The notes: generated by a model not told the origin, from the letters alone. DNA of 64,000 bases from Maribacter huludaoensis (GCF_029350945.1 NZ_JARKMS010000005.1:105770-169769); one strand, 5' to 3'. Positions 19,544-29,856 are shown, counted from the stretch's first letter. Numbers and translations are program-made.

Positions 19544-22500
19544 ATGCTACACAGAACACTATATTTAGCCATTCTATTTTTTTCTTTCTCATTTATAGCC
19601 GTTGCGCAAGATGCTGACTTTGATGGCGTTTTAGATGGTGTTGACTTTTGCCCAAATACTGCAGATCCATCTAATGCTGATTCTGATGGTGATGGCGTTG
19701 GTGATGTATGTGATTTGGATGATGATAATGATGGTATATTGGACTTTTATGATTGTGAAATACCAATTCCCAATTATAGTTTCGAATCCCCTACATACTA
19801 TTCATTTCCAGATGGATGGGATTACTCACCCACCTTATACACTTTAGGTCAAGGTATTGCTGGAACACACAATATAGAACCTACGACTAATTATCCTATA
19901 GCTCCAGAGCAAAATCAATTTCTATACATTAATTCAGATGGAACGGACCCAGTAGTATCTATAACCTTAAGTAACCATATAGGTATTTTTGCACCTGGAA
20001 GTTATATACTCACTTTAAATATTGGAGATGGTTTAAGTTCTACTAACCGATATAGAAATGACGGAATTTCCACTATAGAACTCGGCTACGGTAATGACCC
20101 AGCTTCATTTACTCCTATAAATTCACTAATTGAGGATGGAACAAATACATTAGATGGAACTTTTAATGAATTTTCTTTTACCACAGTATTAAATTTGGGT
20201 GACCCTGCAATCGGACAAGGAATTCTAATTCGAATTACACATGAAGCACAGCCAAATGCAGTAGCAGGAAATTATGATAATATTAGGTTAGTTAGAGATA
20301 CAGATGGAGATGGAATTTCAGACTGTTTAGAAATTGATGCAGATAATGATGGATGTTTCGATGCTATAGAAGCAGGTCATTTAGCAAATGCTAGCGGAGA
20401 ATTAAATAATTCTGGGTTAAATGCAGATGGAACAGTTATACCGTTAGGAACTGGCTATTCTGGAAATACCCAAGAGGTTATTGATGACAGTTTAAATAGT
20501 TGTGACCCAACTTACAATGATAATGATAGCGATGGTGTACTTAATAATCTTGATTTAGACGATGACAATGATGGTATTAGAGATGAATATGAATGTGAAA
20601 TTCCAATAGAAAACCACAGTTTTGAAGCTGATTTACCTGGTTCTTCACCTCAAACAGGTTGGATTTTCAATTCTACTTCTGGAGCAGGTATTGAAGAGAT
20701 TATTTCGCCTCCAAACGTAGATCCCAATTTTTTTACCGCACCAGATGGAAACCAATTAGCTTTTATCAATGGCACAGGTACAATCTTATTATCAGAGGTA
20801 TATGCTTCATATGAGATTAGTAATTACATTCTATCAGTTTATATAGGTGATGGAATAAATGAGTCAAACCCATTTAGAAATGATGGTCAAAGCATTATAG
20901 AACTTGGGTATTTAGATGGAATAGGTAATTTCCAGACTATACCAGGAGGCAATAGAATAGTTGAAGGGTATGAAACCCCTCCTGGCATTTGGATGAATTT
21001 TGACCTTAATGTAAATATACCATTAGGAAGTCCCGCACTTGGAAACGGTATAGTGGTCAGAATTACTCATACAGAAAATGGTATTCTAAATCAAAGAGCA
21101 GGAAATTATGATAATATAAGAATAGTAAAGGATGCCGATAACGATGGAATATCAAATTGTTTTGACACTGACAGCGACAATGACGGTTGCCCTGATGTTG
21201 AAGAAGCCGGTCATGCTAATGGCGGCACTGATACTTTAGCCGGGGGTGCAGTCGATGCCGATGGTTTAATTACTGGTTACGCAACAGGTTATAGTGGTCC
21301 CACAAATGCCGTTTTCAACAACTTATTAGATACTTGTAACCCAATAGACACAGACAATGATGGATTGGCTAATGATGATGGATACACACAAAATCTACCA
21401 GCCAACAATGATGATTTCGATTTACTTGATAAGGATAATGATAATGATGGCATTACAGATATTGAAGAGGGTTGTAATTTAACAACAGTTGGATTAATGA
21501 GAGAGGCTTATGCTTTTGAAGTACCTTTAAACAATTTTATTTACGACCCTGGTGCTGGAAACGACACACCATCTAATCAAGGTAATCCACTCATGGGAAC
21601 AAGAAGTCCAGATTTCTGGCTACCTAGTGATTTTTCTGTTGTAGGAACTTCATTAGTTCGAGTCCAAGATTATATAGACCCAGCAACTACATTACCTTAT
21701 TCTCCAAATTATTATGCTGATGGATCTGGTATATCTGATGATCCAACAGCAGCATCAGGAGATGCAACTAGATATGACAATGATTCTTTTGTTTTCATTA
21801 ACGGTACTGCTTCTATAACTCAGGATCGATTTGCTTATGATTTAAGCAATAGAGTACCTACTATTATTGAAGGTGGTTATATCGTAACAGTTTCTGTTGG
21901 AGATGGATTAGATATTGAAGACCGTTTTAGAAATGATGGAACAAGTTTATTAGAAGCTGGTTACGATGACGGTAGTGGCTTCACGGTATTAAGCTCAAGA
22001 ACTGTAACACCTGATGAAACACCTAATGGCACATGGACAGATATTTCTTATAATGTTCCAATACCAGCTGGCTCCCCTGCCATAGGTGAATTATTGCTAT
22101 TGAGAATAACACACACTATTAATGTAGCTAACAATCAAGAAGCGGGTAATTATGATAATATTCGAATTAATTTTGACTATGATAATGATGGTATCCCAGA
22201 TTGCAACGACTCAGATTCAGACAACGACGGTTGTCCAGATGCTACCGAAGCAGGCTTTACAAATGACGACAATGATGATTTTGTTGGTAATGGTGTACCC
22301 GCAATAGATGGTGACGGATTAGTTTTAGGTACAGACGGTTATACCACCCCAGTTAGCCCAAATGTTAGAAGTTATTCAGAACCTGCAGTAATAGACACTG
22401 GGCTCACCAATCCCAACGAGGCTTGCGAAGGTAGTGATGCTGTATTTACGGTTATCGCCACTAGAGATGGTACAAATACAACTATAATATATGAATGGTA

Positions 22501-25183
22501 TGAAAGTACCGACGGCGGTACAACATTTACTTTATTAGTTGAAGACGCTACTTATATAGGTACAACTACCACAGAACTTACTATTGCAGGGGTTACTACA
22601 GGTCTAGATGGTAATTTATATAGAGTTAGAGTAATGGGAGATGACAACCTGTGTTATGAAGAATCAATAGCCACATTAAATGTAACGGCCGGACCAACAC
22701 CAATTACCCCTGTAGCCACTACAGCAAGCATTTGCGAAGGCGAAGATGCCGAGTTTACTATAACCGGTACTCCCGGAGATATCATAACATACTCATTGGA
22801 TGGCGGAACTACGTCTGTTTCGGTAACTTTAGATGCCACAGGTATAGCAACAATAACCGAAACTACTACTACAGCAGATGTTACTATGGAAATTAGCAGT
22901 ATAGAAAGCGGTACATGTACATTAAATTTGGTACCCGTAACCTCCGCTACGGTAACCGTCAACACCATCCCTACCCTAGACCCAGCTACTACCGCTACCT
23001 GTTCCGCAGATCTGGCCACCTATGATGTTGCTGTGGTAGTAAACGCCGGCAACATTACAAATACAAGTGAAGGAGTATTAACAGGTAATACCATTACAGG
23101 TATAACCGCAGGCAATGACATTACAATTACAGTAGATAACAATGGTTGTATTAGAGACCTGAACATAACCGCACCAGATTGTTCTTGCCCTGTAATTGAC
23201 ATCCCTGTAAACGCCAATAACCAATCTATATGTTTTGGTACCGCCACTCCTGATCTATCCGTAGATTTAGGAACCAATGGCGATGCCATAAATTGGTATG
23301 ACGCTAGTACCGCAGGTACCCTATTAAATACTGGAACCACGTATACTACCGGGGAAACGGCAGTTGGCACGTATACATATTACGCAGAAGCTATTGAAAC
23401 AGTTTCTGGCTGTACAAGTAACAGAATTCCGGTAACCTTAACTATTAATTCAATGCCAGTTGCAGATACAAGTACGGATATTAACCAATGTGTTCCTTAC
23501 ACCCTACCCGTTTTATCTGCAGATAACTTTTATTACACGGGACCTAACGGGTCAGGCACCAATCTTTTAGAAGGTTCTGATATTACCAGTACACAAACCA
23601 TATATATTTATTCAGAATCTGGTACCACGCCAAACTGTTTTGACGAAAGTAGCTTTGAGGTAACTATCAATGAAACACCTGTATTAAATCTACTTTCAGC
23701 AACATGTAGTGCAGATTTAAACACCTATTCGGTAACATTTTCAAATAGTATTCCAACTGCAATATTAACAAGTAACGCAGGTACCGTAAGTGGTAATAGC
23801 GTTATCAACATTCCATCAAATACGCCATTTGTAACTATCACGGCAAACAATAATGGATGTTCGCCTACTTTAACAGTACAAGCACCAGATTGTTCGTGTC
23901 CTATCATAGATGACGCCACAAATCCAATAAATGTAAATACATGCGAAGGTTCTCCTAGTGCGGAATTACAAGTTTCTTTAGGTACCAATGGAGATACTAT
24001 TAATTGGTACACCACTGCTACAGGGGGTACCAGTATAGCAAATGGACTTTCCTTTACCCCTACAGATACGGCAATTGGCACATATACATATTATGCCGAA
24101 GCAAGTGAAGCCGTAAACGGCTGTATAAGTTCAAATAGAATTCCGGTAACGCTGACCATAGAACCGATACCGGTGGCAGACACTTTAAATGATGTTGAAG
24201 GCTGTGAATTTTTTGTCTTGCCGAATTTAAGCAACAATAATAATTATTACACAGGTGCAAATGGCACAGGTCAACTTCTTACAGTAGGTAGCCAAGTAAG
24301 TCAAGATCAAACGATATACATTTTCGCACAATCTCCTAACAATCAAGACTGTTCTTCTGAATCGCAATTTGAAGTCACAATTTTAGAAGAACCAATTATT
24401 GATTTGCCGTACGAAGTGTCTATTTGTAGCAACACTAATGGTATTGCCGCTTCTGTACCTATTGGTGTTGACCTGGGGCCTAATTACATTTATGACTGGA
24501 CCCCAAATAACGATACCAATGGTGATGGAATTGAAGAAGCAATTTTCAATGTCTCACAAGCTGGTGAATATAGCTTAAGAATATTTACTATAGGTAATAC
24601 GATTAATTGCGGAGGTAGCTTAGAATATATTGTTAATGTTACCGAAGCTCCATTACCTCAGGATATTGAAATAGAAATAACCAGTGAAGGATTTGAATTA
24701 AATTCGGGCAATAGAGTAAGAGCCATTATCAATAATGACATTTTTGCCTATACCAACTTTGAGTATAGTTTGGATGATCCTGATGGACCCTACCAAACCG
24801 ACAACTTTTTTCAAAATGTTGTTGGTGGTTTACATACCATATTCGTAAGGTCTATTGGTAATTGTGGTGCTACTTTGGAAAGCGACCCTTTCTTGATCGT
24901 AAATTACCCTACTTATTTTTCACCTAACGGAGATGGATCAAATGACACCTGGTTTCCATTGGGCTTGGCAGACCCGAATTTAACGACCAATGTAGTAGCT
25001 GAAATATATGATAGACATGGTAAGCTAGTGCATTATTTAGACCCTTTTGGCACGGGTTGGGACGGAACTTATAATGGCGAGTCACTTCCTGAATCTGACT
25101 ATTGGTTTGTCATTGAATATATAGATGCCATTGATAATAATAGAAGTATTCAATTTAAAGGCCACTTTAGTTTAATACGCTAA
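19544..25183 (+). CDS. Giant T9SS type B secreted adhesin-like protein with Ca-binding and Ig-like modules
   Basis: I chose ATG 19544 because it gives a compact signal peptide (MLHRTLYLAILFFSFSFIAVA); the in-frame ATG at 19517 is possible. The mature protein opens with an Asp-rich thrombospondin type 3-like segment (DSDGDGVGDVCDLDDDNDG). Three repeats follow, each a jelly-roll-like module (about 19760-20310, 20600-21140, 21490-22180; shared RNDG..ELGYG core) joined by Asp-rich calcium-binding linkers. Then come Ig-like domains, two copies of a CSCP-starting module (about 23185 and 23900), and the gliding motility-associated C-terminal (T9SS type B) domain (YFSPNGDGSNDTWFP to KGHFSLIR). No catalytic domain is recognised. 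It is probably a surface or matrix adhesin; the setting suggests a role in capsule or biofilm, which is inference. Confidence 0.85.
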   Translation: MLHRTLYLAILFFSFSFIAVAQDADFDGVLDGVDFCPNTADPSNADSDGDGVGDVCDLDDDNDGILDFYDCEIPIPNYSFESPTYYSFPDGWDYSPTLYTLGQGIAGTHNIEPTTNYPIAPEQNQFLYINSDGTDPVVSITLSNHIGIFAPGSYILTLNIGDGLSSTNRYRNDGISTIELGYGNDPASFTPINSLIEDGTNTLDGTFNEFSFTTVLNLGDPAIGQGILIRITHEAQPNAVAGNYDNIRLVRDTDGDGISDCLEIDADNDGCFDAIEAGHLANASGELNNSGLNADGTVIPLGTGYSGNTQEVIDDSLNSCDPTYNDNDSDGVLNNLDLDDDNDGIRDEYECEIPIENHSFEADLPGSSPQTGWIFNSTSGAGIEEIISPPNVDPNFFTAPDGNQLAFINGTGTILLSEVYASYEISNYILSVYIGDGINESNPFRNDGQSIIELGYLDGIGNFQTIPGGNRIVEGYETPPGIWMNFDLNVNIPLGSPALGNGIVVRITHTENGILNQRAGNYDNIRIVKDADNDGISNCFDTDSDNDGCPDVEEAGHANGGTDTLAGGAVDADGLITGYATGYSGPTNAVFNNLLDTCNPIDTDNDGLANDDGYTQNLPANNDDFDLLDKDNDNDGITDIEEGCNLTTVGLMREAYAFEVPLNNFIYDPGAGNDTPSNQGNPLMGTRSPDFWLPSDFSVVGTSLVRVQDYIDPATTLPYSPNYYADGSGISDDPTAASGDATRYDNDSFVFINGTASITQDRFAYDLSNRVPTIIEGGYIVTVSVGDGLDIEDRFRNDGTSLLEAGYDDGSGFTVLSSRTVTPDETPNGTWTDISYNVPIPAGSPAIGELLLLRITHTINVANNQEAGNYDNIRINFDYDNDGIPDCNDSDSDNDGCPDATEAGFTNDDNDDFVGNGVPAIDGDGLVLGTDGYTTPVSPNVRSYSEPAVIDTGLTNPNEACEGSDAVFTVIATRDGTNTTIIYEWYESTDGGTTFTLLVEDATYIGTTTTELTIAGVTTGLDGNLYRVRVMGDDNLCYEESIATLNVTAGPTPITPVATTASICEGEDAEFTITGTPGDIITYSLDGGTTSVSVTLDATGIATITETTTTADVTMEISSIESGTCTLNLVPVTSATVTVNTIPTLDPATTATCSADLATYDVAVVVNAGNITNTSEGVLTGNTITGITAGNDITITVDNNGCIRDLNITAPDCSCPVIDIPVNANNQSICFGTATPDLSVDLGTNGDAINWYDASTAGTLLNTGTTYTTGETAVGTYTYYAEAIETVSGCTSNRIPVTLTINSMPVADTSTDINQCVPYTLPVLSADNFYYTGPNGSGTNLLEGSDITSTQTIYIYSESGTTPNCFDESSFEVTINETPVLNLLSATCSADLNTYSVTFSNSIPTAILTSNAGTVSGNSVINIPSNTPFVTITANNNGCSPTLTVQAPDCSCPIIDDATNPINVNTCEGSPSAELQVSLGTNGDTINWYTTATGGTSIANGLSFTPTDTAIGTYTYYAEASEAVNGCISSNRIPVTLTIEPIPVADTLNDVEGCEFFVLPNLSNNNNYYTGANGTGQLLTVGSQVSQDQTIYIFAQSPNNQDCSSESQFEVTILEEPIIDLPYEVSICSNTNGIAASVPIGVDLGPNYIYDWTPNNDTNGDGIEEAIFNVSQAGEYSLRIFTIGNTINCGGSLEYIVNVTEAPLPQDIEIEITSEGFELNSGNRVRAIINNDIFAYTNFEYSLDDPDGPYQTDNFFQNVVGGLHTIFVRSIGNCGATLESDPFLIVNYPTYFSPNGDGSNDTWFPLGLADPNLTTNVVAEIYDRHGKLVHYLDPFGTGWDGTYNGESLPESDYWFVIEYIDAIDNNRSIQFKGHFSLIR
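23170..24400 (+). repeat. Two-copy CSCP/Ig-like module duplication
   Basis: Two stretches begin with APDCSCP and share SLGTNGD.INWY, GTYTYYAEA.E.V.GC and RIPVTLTI, followed by PVADT and an YYTG.NG.G...L segment. The second starts about 715 bases after the first. They are clearly homologous but diverged in DNA, so the duplication is not recent. Confidence 0.75.
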
Positions 25184-25200
25184 GTATTACAAATTGAATA

Positions 25201-25239
25201 AAAAAAGCGTCAGAGATCATATGATCTCTGACGCTTTTT
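25201..25239. terminator. Bidirectional terminator between convergent genes
   Basis: GCGTCAGAGATCAT pairs perfectly with ATGATCTCTGACGC, with A5 before and T5 after, so it works in both directions. It lies 18 bases after the plus-strand giant gene and 19 bases after the end of the minus-strand transferase gene. Confidence 0.9.
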
Positions 25240-25258
25240 CAATTTGAACTAGTATTAT

Positions 25259-26194
25259 TTATTTGTTGTAGAAAACAGCGAGTATATTTTTAACGGCATC
25301 TTTAATAGATTTTGGAAAAAACCATGCTAAAGAATTAATTAGCGTATTTCTTTCTTTATAAAACGACTTATCAAATTCTATTTGAGGTAAAACATATTTA
25401 GGATGGCGTAGCGGTAAAGAAAGTTCTTCCCTCTTATCATAATTCATAAAAGGACTTTTAGAACTATGTGTGGCATCTTCCCCATATCCTATATTACTGA
25501 TTAGGTTGACTTCTGGAAAAACACCCAATTGATTTTGAGATGCTACACTATAGCACCATTGAAAATCCCAAGCACTTACCAGACCCGTTTCCACAGCTTT
25601 GATTCTTCGTTTCCAATACGTATAATCTTTCCCTAGATAACCGCAATTAGACAAGATAGAATCTTCATAGTTACCAGATTTCCATTGCATATCATAATCC
25701 ATATTTTTCCAAGCCCTACGCCAAGTAGCCCAGCCCCAACATACAGCATATTTAGAAAAGCAGTAAGAATCATTTACCGGTATGCTTCCTACCTGATTAA
25801 AACCGGAAATTAAACCAATACGTTCATCATCCTTGTAGTGCTGTAATAATGTTTGACAAAATGGAAAAAAACTATCGCTTGCCACACAATCATCCTCTAG
25901 AATAATTCCCTGCTCTTCGTGTTCAAAAAACCAATTAATAGCGGTATAAACTCCAGGTCCGCAACCAAGGTTTTCATCTTGGAATAAAGTTTTTACTTCA
26001 CAATCCCAATCAATGGCACTAATAACTGCCTCCCTTGTATTTTTTACCTTCCCGGCATCTTGTTGTACTGAGTTTCTGGGTCCATCCCCAGATATGTACA
26101 TTTTTTTCGGTTTACTTCTTTTAATGGCCTCCAATGATTTTAAGGCAACATCTTTTCTATTAAAAATTATAAAAAGTATAGGTGTATCTAACAT
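25259..26194 (-). CDS. GT-A fold nucleotide-sugar transferase-like protein (HlpA-like)
   Basis: I start this at the ATG 26194 (MLDTPILFIIFNR), ten bases after the upstream gene's stop. A longer in-frame start at 26257 would overlap that gene and add a poor leader. The 311-residue protein has an N-terminal nucleotide-binding strand (PILFIIFNRKDVALKSLEAI), a DXD-like LEDDC motif, and conserved CWGWATWRRAWKNMD and IGYGEDATHS. It is about the same length as, and clearly paralogous to, the product at 31303. This family is often annotated as hemolytic protein HlpA-like or nucleotide-diphospho-sugar transferase; the DXD motif and neighbours favour a glycosyltransferase. Donor and acceptor are unknown. 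Confidence 0.75.
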   Translation of the reverse strand: MLDTPILFIIFNRKDVALKSLEAIKRSKPKKMYISGDGPRNSVQQDAGKVKNTREAVISAIDWDCEVKTLFQDENLGCGPGVYTAINWFFEHEEQGIILEDDCVASDSFFPFCQTLLQHYKDDERIGLISGFNQVGSIPVNDSYCFSKYAVCWGWATWRRAWKNMDYDMQWKSGNYEDSILSNCGYLGKDYTYWKRRIKAVETGLVSAWDFQWCYSVASQNQLGVFPEVNLISNIGYGEDATHSSKSPFMNYDKREELSLPLRHPKYVLPQIEFDKSFYKERNTLINSLAWFFPKSIKDAVKNILAVFYNK

Positions 26195-26204
26195 TATTAA
26201 AAGA

Positions 26205-27098
26205 TTAAGCCAACGAATTGGGTAAGAAATTAGTATTATAATCCAGCTCTTGAGCACCTTTGATCAAAAAGTGTTTTATGTGTGAAAGTTTCCAATCTGC
26301 AATTATTTGATCCCTTCTTAAGAATACCTTATTCTTGTCAAGTTTGCCTTTTCCATTTATATGACAACCTCTAGAAGCCGATATACAAGACTCATATCCA
26401 TTTTTCATTACAAATTCAAAAGCAGGTTTGGTAAAATTTTCAAATCTACCATAGGTGTAAGCAAAATGTTTTACTGGACCACATTTTTGCGTTAAAATTT
26501 CATCCGCCTTTAAAAAGTCTTCTTCAAATTGTTCTTGCGTCAATTGAGAAACCATATCATGCTGAAAGGTATGATTACCGATCTCGTGACCCTGACGCTG
26601 CAACAGCTCTACCTCTTTCCAATTTAAAAATGCGACAGGTGGCATTTCCAATCGTTCTTGGCAAAATTGTTTTATTTTATTAACATCGGTCAATGCTATA
26701 CTTGCAGGGTTAACATAAAAACAACAACTGGCACCATATGTATTTAGTGCCTTGGCCGCCAACATATTATTTTGAATTCCATCGTCAGAACTCCAGGCAA
26801 TATAAGGCTTGTCTATTCTATCCGTAAGCAATCTATTCACAGCTTCAGAATGACTGATAAAAACATGGTCCCTTGAAAGAAATGCCAACAACTTCTCAAA
26901 ATTCTTTACCTCATCTTTAAATATATGATGGAAATACAAAAATTGGACCCGAGGTGTTTTAAGCTCGCTTTCCGCTCCAAACAAAGAATGCTTCATACTT
27001 AAAGCATCCAATACAGAAGACCTTAATGCCGCCCTAAATTTTCCGCTCTGTGCACTTTTAATTTGTGCATATGTATCAACAAGTTCGGTATCTTTCAT
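26205..27098 (-). CDS. Polysaccharide deacetylase (NodB/CE4-like)
   Basis: This 297-residue protein has the NodB homology domain from about residue 50. The metal/catalytic Asp pair is in AWSSDDG (variant of TFDDG) and the metal-binding His pair in IGNHTFQHD (HxxxH). FAYTYGRFENFT corresponds to motif 3. No signal peptide is visible, so it may act in the cytoplasm on lipid-linked or nucleotide-sugar intermediates, or be exported by another route. It is followed after ten bases by the HlpA-like transferase, so the two likely form an operon working on N-acetyl sugars of the polymer. A TATCTTTG box lies just upstream. Confidence 0.85.
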   Translation of the reverse strand: MKDTELVDTYAQIKSAQSGKFRAALRSSVLDALSMKHSLFGAESELKTPRVQFLYFHHIFKDEVKNFEKLLAFLSRDHVFISHSEAVNRLLTDRIDKPYIAWSSDDGIQNNMLAAKALNTYGASCCFYVNPASIALTDVNKIKQFCQERLEMPPVAFLNWKEVELLQRQGHEIGNHTFQHDMVSQLTQEQFEEDFLKADEILTQKCGPVKHFAYTYGRFENFTKPAFEFVMKNGYESCISASRGCHINGKGKLDKNKVFLRRDQIIADWKLSHIKHFLIKGAQELDYNTNFLPNSLA

Positions 27099-27405
27099 TT
27101 TACTTATATCATTAATTCAAAGATACTTTTAAAATCATTTTCTTTGAATCTTAAGTATAAACTAGTTATGCTTTTTAAAATTGTATGATCCGATGAAATA
27201 ATGCCCAAATGTTAAAAAGAATGTATTTTAACGAAAAAATAGACAGTTGGACATCCAAACCATCTTTTAGAACGTTTAATCCTAAAAGATATTTTTTTTG
27301 TGCATTTCATCGAATAAAAGAGTTTTTAATCGACATATTCAATAAAAAGTTGAATTTTTGAAAAGAGAAAGAAAAACATGTTAACCCAATTTACCTACTT
27401 TACCT
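27099..27405. other. Divergent intergenic region, deacetylase and beta-helix lipoprotein genes
   Basis: This 307-base AT-rich spacer contains the minus-strand TATCTTTG box near its left end and a short inverted repeat (ATTCAATAAAAAGTTGAAT, about 27340-27358) near the right gene. I see no ORF or RNA gene in it and no convincing plus-strand promoter. Confidence 0.4.
27118..27125 (-). promoter_or_regulatory. Candidate -7 box (TATCTTTG on minus strand) for the deacetylase operon
   Basis: CAAAGATA on the plus strand reads TATCTTTG on the minus strand, an exact TAnnTTTG match, 19 bases before the deacetylase start. The same octamer precedes the oxidase gene at 9824. No clear -33 element is seen. 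Confidence 0.45.
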
Positions 27406-29646
27406 ATGAATTTTAACCTTAGATTTCCCAAATTGTCTACGGCCCTATTACTTTCTTTTATTTTAACATCCTGTTCAAAAGATGCTGACCTATTATCGGA
27501 ATATGTCATCAATGACACTGATCAGTCTAAAGAAATTGGCCTACTAATTCAAAACGATTTTGTAACCACCCAATCTAATACCAGTATAGTCATTGATGTA
27601 CTATCAAATGATAATTATGACAATTGGGAAAATGTAAAAATTATAAGTGTCTCATCACCCGCAAATGGCGAGGTCATATTAAATGACAACAAAACGTTAA
27701 CATATATTCCTGATGGTTATTTAGACACTTCTGAACAGGCACCTACTGAAGATCCGGAAACAACTCCAGAGTCAACTCCAGAAACGGAAACAACTCCTGA
27801 ACCTGAAACAACTCCCGAACCTGAGTCAACTCCAGAACCAGAAGCAACTCCTGAGTCAGAGCCGGAATCAACCCCTGAGCCTGAAACTACTCCCGAACCG
27901 GAAACAAGTACAGAAACTGTTGAAGATACCTTTACGTATACAACTGAGGTTACCAATCCAGAAGACAACACTACTACAACTGAAGAAGCGACCGTAACTG
28001 TAATTGTAACCAATTCATCTTTTGCAACTTCAGGTGAAAACATATATTATGTGACTACCAATGGAAATTCAAGCAATGACGGTAAATCTGAAAACTCGGC
28101 TTGGAATTGGTCACATGCTGTAAATCAAGCCCAACCTGGTGATATTTTATACGTAAAAGCTGGAGAATACAATAATATAACAACCACTTTCACCAGAAAC
28201 GGAACCTATGACAATCCAATAAGATTCGTTGGTTATAAAAATACTCCAGGTGATATTGATGCCACCAAACAAAGCTTATCGGGAACAGATACAAAAGGAA
28301 GAAGAGGTACTACTAGATATGCTAACAATGTTGAGTTTGATTATAAGAGCAATCCAAGTTCTAACGAAATGCCTATGTTTAAAAAGAATTATGTAAGGGG
28401 TGAAAATGCTTTTTTAATTGGCTCAGACTATATAGAAATTCACAATTTCGTTATTAGTGGTTATTCAACAGGCATTTTCATCAATGCCGATAGTGATGGG
28501 GCAAAAGTAATTAATTGCATTTTTCATGAGCAAGGAAATCTTAACGTTCAATTAACAGACACATCAAATCCCGATAGATATTTCGGGGAAGGGGTTACTG
28601 CGAGTAGAGCATCTAATTTTTCCGTAGAATTCTGTTCTTTTTTAAATCCAGAGCAACAAGGTATAACAATAAGAGGCACCAATACCGGTACCGTAGAAAA
28701 TAACGTAGTTTATAGTTATAGTATGATAAATGGCGTTGATTATTCTATATTATTAAGCTCAGATAATGGTAACGCACATAATTTAATTTTAAAATATAAT
28801 TTAATAGACCGATTAGCTAATGTGCCTCATGTAGGCCATGGATTTTCCTTGAAAAATGGAGCTAATAATAATTTAATTTCAAATTTTGAAATTATAAATA
28901 CTGGTATTGAAACTGAATTTGGAAATGTGTTTAATAATACTTTTAAAAATGGAAATATCCAAGGAAGTTTTTATAACTCTGGCAATGAACTAAGTTCAAT
29001 AACAGTTGCGAATGGATCACACGACAATACATTCGAAAATATCGTTGTTGATAATGCTTGGGGTGGAATTTTATTTGGAGACTATGACTACAGTCAACAC
29101 AGTGATACGGGTATTGACCCCTATACTTCTGGTATCAATAATAATTTTGTCAATATAATTGTTAAGAACTGTCGTTATGCAGTTATATTCAAGGATGGTC
29201 AAGACCATAATTCACAAGGCCCACTAAATAACAATTTTATAAATTGTACATTTTACGATGTGGAATATGGATTAAGAATATTCATGAATAATTCAGGCAA
29301 TAAATTTTATAACACTAGCTTTAATACAACCAACAGCTTTTTGACAGAACATGGTAATAATACACTTAATTCTAATACTTTATTCAGAAATTGTCATTTT
29401 AATGGAGGGAGTACATCTGTAACTTCTGTTAATCGTTTTCAATCACAAAATAATATAGAAGGCAATCCGTCATTTAAAAATGAAAATGGGATAGAAGACG
29501 GCAATTTTGATGTATCTGGACTTGAATTACAAGAGACAAGTCCTCTTAAAAACCGTGGAGTTAATATTACTAATATTCTTAATTTAAATTTTTCTAATTT
29601 CAATAATGAAAATCGAAATAATATTATAAATATTGGAGCATTTTAA
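27406..29646 (+). CDS. Surface lipoprotein with right-handed beta-helix domain
   Basis: This 746-residue protein has a lipoprotein signal (LSFILTSCSKDAD, Cys at about 23). A tandem-95/cadherin-like beta-sandwich follows (IDVLSNDNYD to EDTFTYTT to ATVTVIVT) that is interrupted by a Pro/Glu/Thr-rich linker (about residues 105-170). From about 215 it has the DUF1565-type opening (YYVTTNGNSSNDGKS, PGDILYVKAGEYNN) and then a long right-handed parallel beta-helix rich in Asn ladder positions. Such helices bind or cleave acidic polysaccharides (for example PL6-like lyases), but I cannot point to a defined catalytic set. It is flanked by capsule genes and followed by a terminator. The coding DNA is distinctly AT-rich toward the 3' end. 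Confidence 0.8.
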   Translation: MNFNLRFPKLSTALLLSFILTSCSKDADLLSEYVINDTDQSKEIGLLIQNDFVTTQSNTSIVIDVLSNDNYDNWENVKIISVSSPANGEVILNDNKTLTYIPDGYLDTSEQAPTEDPETTPESTPETETTPEPETTPEPESTPEPEATPESEPESTPEPETTPEPETSTETVEDTFTYTTEVTNPEDNTTTTEEATVTVIVTNSSFATSGENIYYVTTNGNSSNDGKSENSAWNWSHAVNQAQPGDILYVKAGEYNNITTTFTRNGTYDNPIRFVGYKNTPGDIDATKQSLSGTDTKGRRGTTRYANNVEFDYKSNPSSNEMPMFKKNYVRGENAFLIGSDYIEIHNFVISGYSTGIFINADSDGAKVINCIFHEQGNLNVQLTDTSNPDRYFGEGVTASRASNFSVEFCSFLNPEQQGITIRGTNTGTVENNVVYSYSMINGVDYSILLSSDNGNAHNLILKYNLIDRLANVPHVGHGFSLKNGANNNLISNFEIINTGIETEFGNVFNNTFKNGNIQGSFYNSGNELSSITVANGSHDNTFENIVVDNAWGGILFGDYDYSQHSDTGIDPYTSGINNNFVNIIVKNCRYAVIFKDGQDHNSQGPLNNNFINCTFYDVEYGLRIFMNNSGNKFYNTSFNTTNSFLTEHGNNTLNSNTLFRNCHFNGGSTSVTSVNRFQSQNNIEGNPSFKNENGIEDGNFDVSGLELQETSPLKNRGVNITNILNLNFSNFNNENRNNIINIGAF
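27740..27915 (+). repeat. Degenerate Pro-Glu-Thr coding repeat
   Basis: The DNA encodes about ten imperfect units of the type TPEPE/TPESE (ACTCCTGAACCTGAAACA-like). It sits inside the beta-sandwich domain of the lipoprotein as an unstructured, acidic linker. Unit length is a multiple of three, so slippage would change linker length without a frameshift. Confidence 0.8.
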
Positions 29647-29660
29647 TAATAATAAAATTA

Positions 29661-29700
29661 AAAAAAAGGCTATTAATTTCTATTAATAGCCTTTTTTTTT
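29661..29700 (+). terminator. Rho-independent terminator after the beta-helix gene
   Basis: AAGGCTATTAAT pairs with ATTAATAGCCTT around a short TTTCT-type loop, preceded by an A run and followed by about nine T. It starts 15 bases after the stop. Confidence 0.85.
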
Positions 29701-29856
29701 ATTGTTCCACAAATTTAGAATTAGTATTTATTCTTACACTAATGTAGATTTTAAAAGAATTATTAAGAAATGTACCATTGTTAACCAATTTTTTTTAAAA
29801 TACATCGTTAAACATTTTAGATAAATTAATAATCGACAAAGTATCAAAAAAACAAT

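Noticed and set aside
19635-19847. Short ORF in another frame inside the T9SS type B gene
   Set aside because: Low-complexity Met/Leu translation caused by the Asp-rich repeats of the real frame.
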